Shown: positions 62,563 through 64,000 of the stretch, piece after piece
How the letters are laid out: each line of letters begins with the position of its first letter
Position numbering within the stretch: position 1 is the first letter of the stretch
DNA from: Tepidanaerobacter syntrophicus
GTDB taxonomy: Bacteria > Bacillota > Thermosediminibacteria > Thermosediminibacterales > Tepidanaerobacteraceae
Reading direction: 5' to 3'
Assembly: GCF_001485475.2 (NCBI RefSeq)
Contig: NZ_DF977002.1
Span: 62,001-126,000, forward strand
Length of the DNA: 64,000 nucleotides
Program-made: the position numbers and the translations under genes
The notes under the pieces: generated by a model
The model's database searches: none
Told to the model about the DNA's origin: nothing
Seen by the model: the letters and a program-made list of their open reading frames with translations, nothing else

Positions 62563-62606
62563 AATCCCGTATACCGATAAAAGCAAATGTCGGAATACGG
62601 GATTTT
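62563..62606 (+). terminator. Terminator of the 41-residue ORF transcript
   Basis: AATCCCGTAT-A-CCGA pairs with TCGG-A-ATACGGGATT: a 14-bp stem with one A-A mismatch and a 12-nt loop, followed by TTTT. Located 50 bp after the ORF. Confidence 0.85.
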
Positions 62607-62646
62607 GGTTAAGGGGGTCTAGAAATTTATAAAATAGCTCTACAAA

Positions 62647-63594
62647 TTAGCGTGGCGGAAGTTCTGGTTCTTCGCCGCAACGCTCCAAAAGTGCAAGCCA
62701 TTCTTTATCTACTTCTTCCTGAATGCGCTTTATTAAGTCCTCATTGCCCGGAGCAAATAAATGTCTAAATCTTCCCTGAGGCTTTAAAAATTCCTCAATA
62801 GGTACATATCTTTTTGGCTTATAATTTAACTTCCATTTGCCGTTTTCCACCTCAAACAATGGCCAAAAGCGCGTTTCAACTGCTTTTTTAGCAATCTCGA
62901 CAATATTTGGAGTATCATATCTCCAGCCTCTAGGACATGGCGATAACATATTTATAAAAGCCGGCCCCTCAGTCTCAAAGGCTTTTGTTGCCTTTTTGTG
63001 CACGTCTTGCCAATTACTTACTGCAGTTTGTGCAACGTAGGGTATCTTGTGGTCTGCCATTATAGCTGTAAGGTCTTTGCGAGGCTGTTGTTTGCCCGGA
63101 ATAACTTTTCCTGCAGGGCTTGTAGTAGTATCAGCACCCATTGGTGTTGCGCTGGAGCGCTGAATCCCTGTATTCATATAGGCCTCGTTGTCAAGGCAAA
63201 CATATACAAGATTATGGCCCCGTTCCATCGCGCCTGAAAGCGACTGCAGACCTATATCATAAGTTCCTCCGTCACCGCCAAACGCTACAAATTTAAAGTC
63301 ATCATTTATTTTGCCTTGCTTTTTAAGAGATTTGTATGCAGCTTCTACGCCACTTAAAGTAGCACCGGTATTTTCAAAAGCATTGTGGATGAAAGAACAG
63401 TTCCACGATGTATATGGATATATAGTAGTAGCAACTTCAAGGCAGCCGGTAGCGCAACCGACTACCACATTTTCATCATCACCGAGGGCATTTAAAATCA
63501 TGCGCACTGATATGCCATGGCCGCAGCCGGCGCAAAGCCTGTGTCCGCCAACAAATCTTTCCTTTGTTTTAGAAAGTTCCTTTAATGTAGCCAT
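62647..63594 (-). CDS. porB: Pyruvate:ferredoxin oxidoreductase beta subunit
   Basis: A 315-residue TPP-binding beta subunit of the multi-subunit PFOR/2-oxoacid oxidoreductase. Cluster-binding Cys in CAGCGHG (21-24) and further Cys in VGCATGC; TPP motif GDGGTYDIGLQSLSGAMERG (about 109-128) and NEAYMNTGIQRSSATP. The acyl substrate fits pyruvate best. ATG start after GGGAGGTG, 12 bp after porA, as in por gene clusters of anaerobes. Confidence 0.93.
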   Translation of the reverse strand: MATLKELSKTKERFVGGHRLCAGCGHGISVRMILNALGDDENVVVGCATGCLEVATTIYPYTSWNCSFIHNAFENTGATLSGVEAAYKSLKKQGKINDDFKFVAFGGDGGTYDIGLQSLSGAMERGHNLVYVCLDNEAYMNTGIQRSSATPMGADTTTSPAGKVIPGKQQPRKDLTAIMADHKIPYVAQTAVSNWQDVHKKATKAFETEGPAFINMLSPCPRGWRYDTPNIVEIAKKAVETRFWPLFEVENGKWKLNYKPKRYVPIEEFLKPQGRFRHLFAPGNEDLIKRIQEEVDKEWLALLERCGEEPELPPR

Positions 63595-63606
63595 TTTCGC
63601 ACCTCC

Positions 63607-64000
63607 CTATTCCCTAAGTCCTAAATATCTTACAAAATTGTCGGCTTTCCCTGTCTTTATTATATCAGCAAGATCATTGTAAACCTTTTCTACATCCTCA
63701 AGCCTTAAATCTCTTCCGCCAAGACCATATACATAGTTTACGACTTTTATATCATTTTTTAAATCATACAGTGAATTCCTTACATCGCCAAACATCGGAC
63801 CTCCAAGGGTCGAGAATGTTTCTGCCCTATCTAGAACCGCAACAGCCTTTACACCCTTTAGTGCATCGGCAATTGCTTCATGAGGGAACGGTCTAAATGC
63901 TCTAGGTTTTAGCACGCCGACTTTCATCCCTTTTGCCCGAAGCTCGTCGCAAACTCCTTTTGCGCTGCCGGCAGCAGAATTCATTACAACGACTGCCATG
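63607..64000 (-). CDS. porA: Pyruvate:ferredoxin oxidoreductase alpha subunit, C-terminal part (5' end outside window)
   Basis: The last ~130 residues of a PorA-like alpha subunit. The domain II end VVVMNSAAGSAKGVCDELRAKGMKVGVLKPRAFRPFPHEAI is followed by AVLDRAETFSTLGGPMFGDV and ends before porB. The open frame continues to the window edge, so the ATG near 63999 is internal and the true start lies beyond 64000. Together with porB it would oxidise pyruvate to acetyl-CoA with reduction of ferredoxin. Confidence 0.9.
   Translation of the reverse strand, partial: MAVVVMNSAAGSAKGVCDELRAKGMKVGVLKPRAFRPFPHEAIADALKGVKAVAVLDRAETFSTLGGPMFGDVRNSLYDLKNDIKVVNYVYGLGGRDLRLEDVEKVYNDLADIIKTGKADNFVRYLGLRE

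Noticed and set aside
62525-62563. 12-codon ATG frame after the 41-residue ORF
   Set aside because: It has a modest ribosome site but is too short to support; it may be chance or a leader peptide, and no downstream gene on that strand exists.

Overview
The window looks like chromosomal core DNA of a low-GC, anaerobic Firmicute of the class Clostridia. The content is a class II (B12-dependent) ribonucleotide reductase, pyruvate:ferredoxin oxidoreductase, pyruvate phosphate dikinase, PerR with a rubredoxin-like protein, and many PTS and ABC sugar/peptide genes. A moderately thermophilic, Tepidanaerobacter/Thermosediminibacter-like organism would fit, but the genus is an inference. TTG start codons are unusually common, and two adjacent genes (ccpN-like and ppsR) appear to start at AUA or AUU.

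Region 1 (1-25.5 kb, all on the minus strand) is the classic Firmicutes housekeeping block. In transcription order it reads lepA-hemW / hrcA-grpE-dnaK-dnaJ-prmA-rsmE-mtaB / hinT / rpsU-yqeY / nfeD-floA-hypothetical / phoH-pgpH-ybeY-dgkA / recO / ccpN-like-ppsR-ppdK / dgt / start of dnaG. The heat-shock operon has a perfect CIRCE operator. Compared with the Bacillus order, yqfC-yqfD (before phoH), cdd-era (before recO) and glyQS are missing. rpsT is divergent from lepA, and holA-comEC follows convergently.

Region 2 (29.4-34.6 kb) holds a cobalamin riboswitch with terminator controlling a lone cobT, a zinc-ribbon protein overlapping dapB tail to tail, and an IS110-family element. The transposase of that element is split by one in-frame TAG. 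The element is surrounded by REP-like GGGACGGTT sequences, including a perfect 47-bp palindrome, and by three copies of an 11-bp repeat. A small conserved protein resembling a degenerate MazG helical domain follows.

Region 3 (34.6-44.7 kb, minus strand) has radA, the stress operon ctsR-mcsA-mcsB-clpC with a CtsR box at its promoter, an EF-G-like GTPase and guaB.

Region 4 (45.3-51.3 kb, plus strand) is a complete oligopeptide/nickel-type ABC importer (ATPase, lipoprotein, two permeases, ATPase), with a hairpin after the binding-protein gene, then a half-size GDT1-family membrane protein. Region 5 (51.3-58.6 kb, minus strand) is a sugar operon: a LevR-type sigma-54 activator followed by a sigma-54 (-24/-12) promoter and PTS IIB-IIC-IIA, a MupG-type 6-phospho-muramidase and a GH4 6-phospho-beta-glucosidase.

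Region 6 (58.6-64 kb) has nrdJ with a candidate NrdR box and a perR/rubredoxin-like operon with its own PerR box. A divergent, promoter- and terminator-framed 41-codon ORF of unknown function follows, then porB and the 3' part of porA, which runs off the window. No tRNA, rRNA, CRISPR array or replication origin was recognised.
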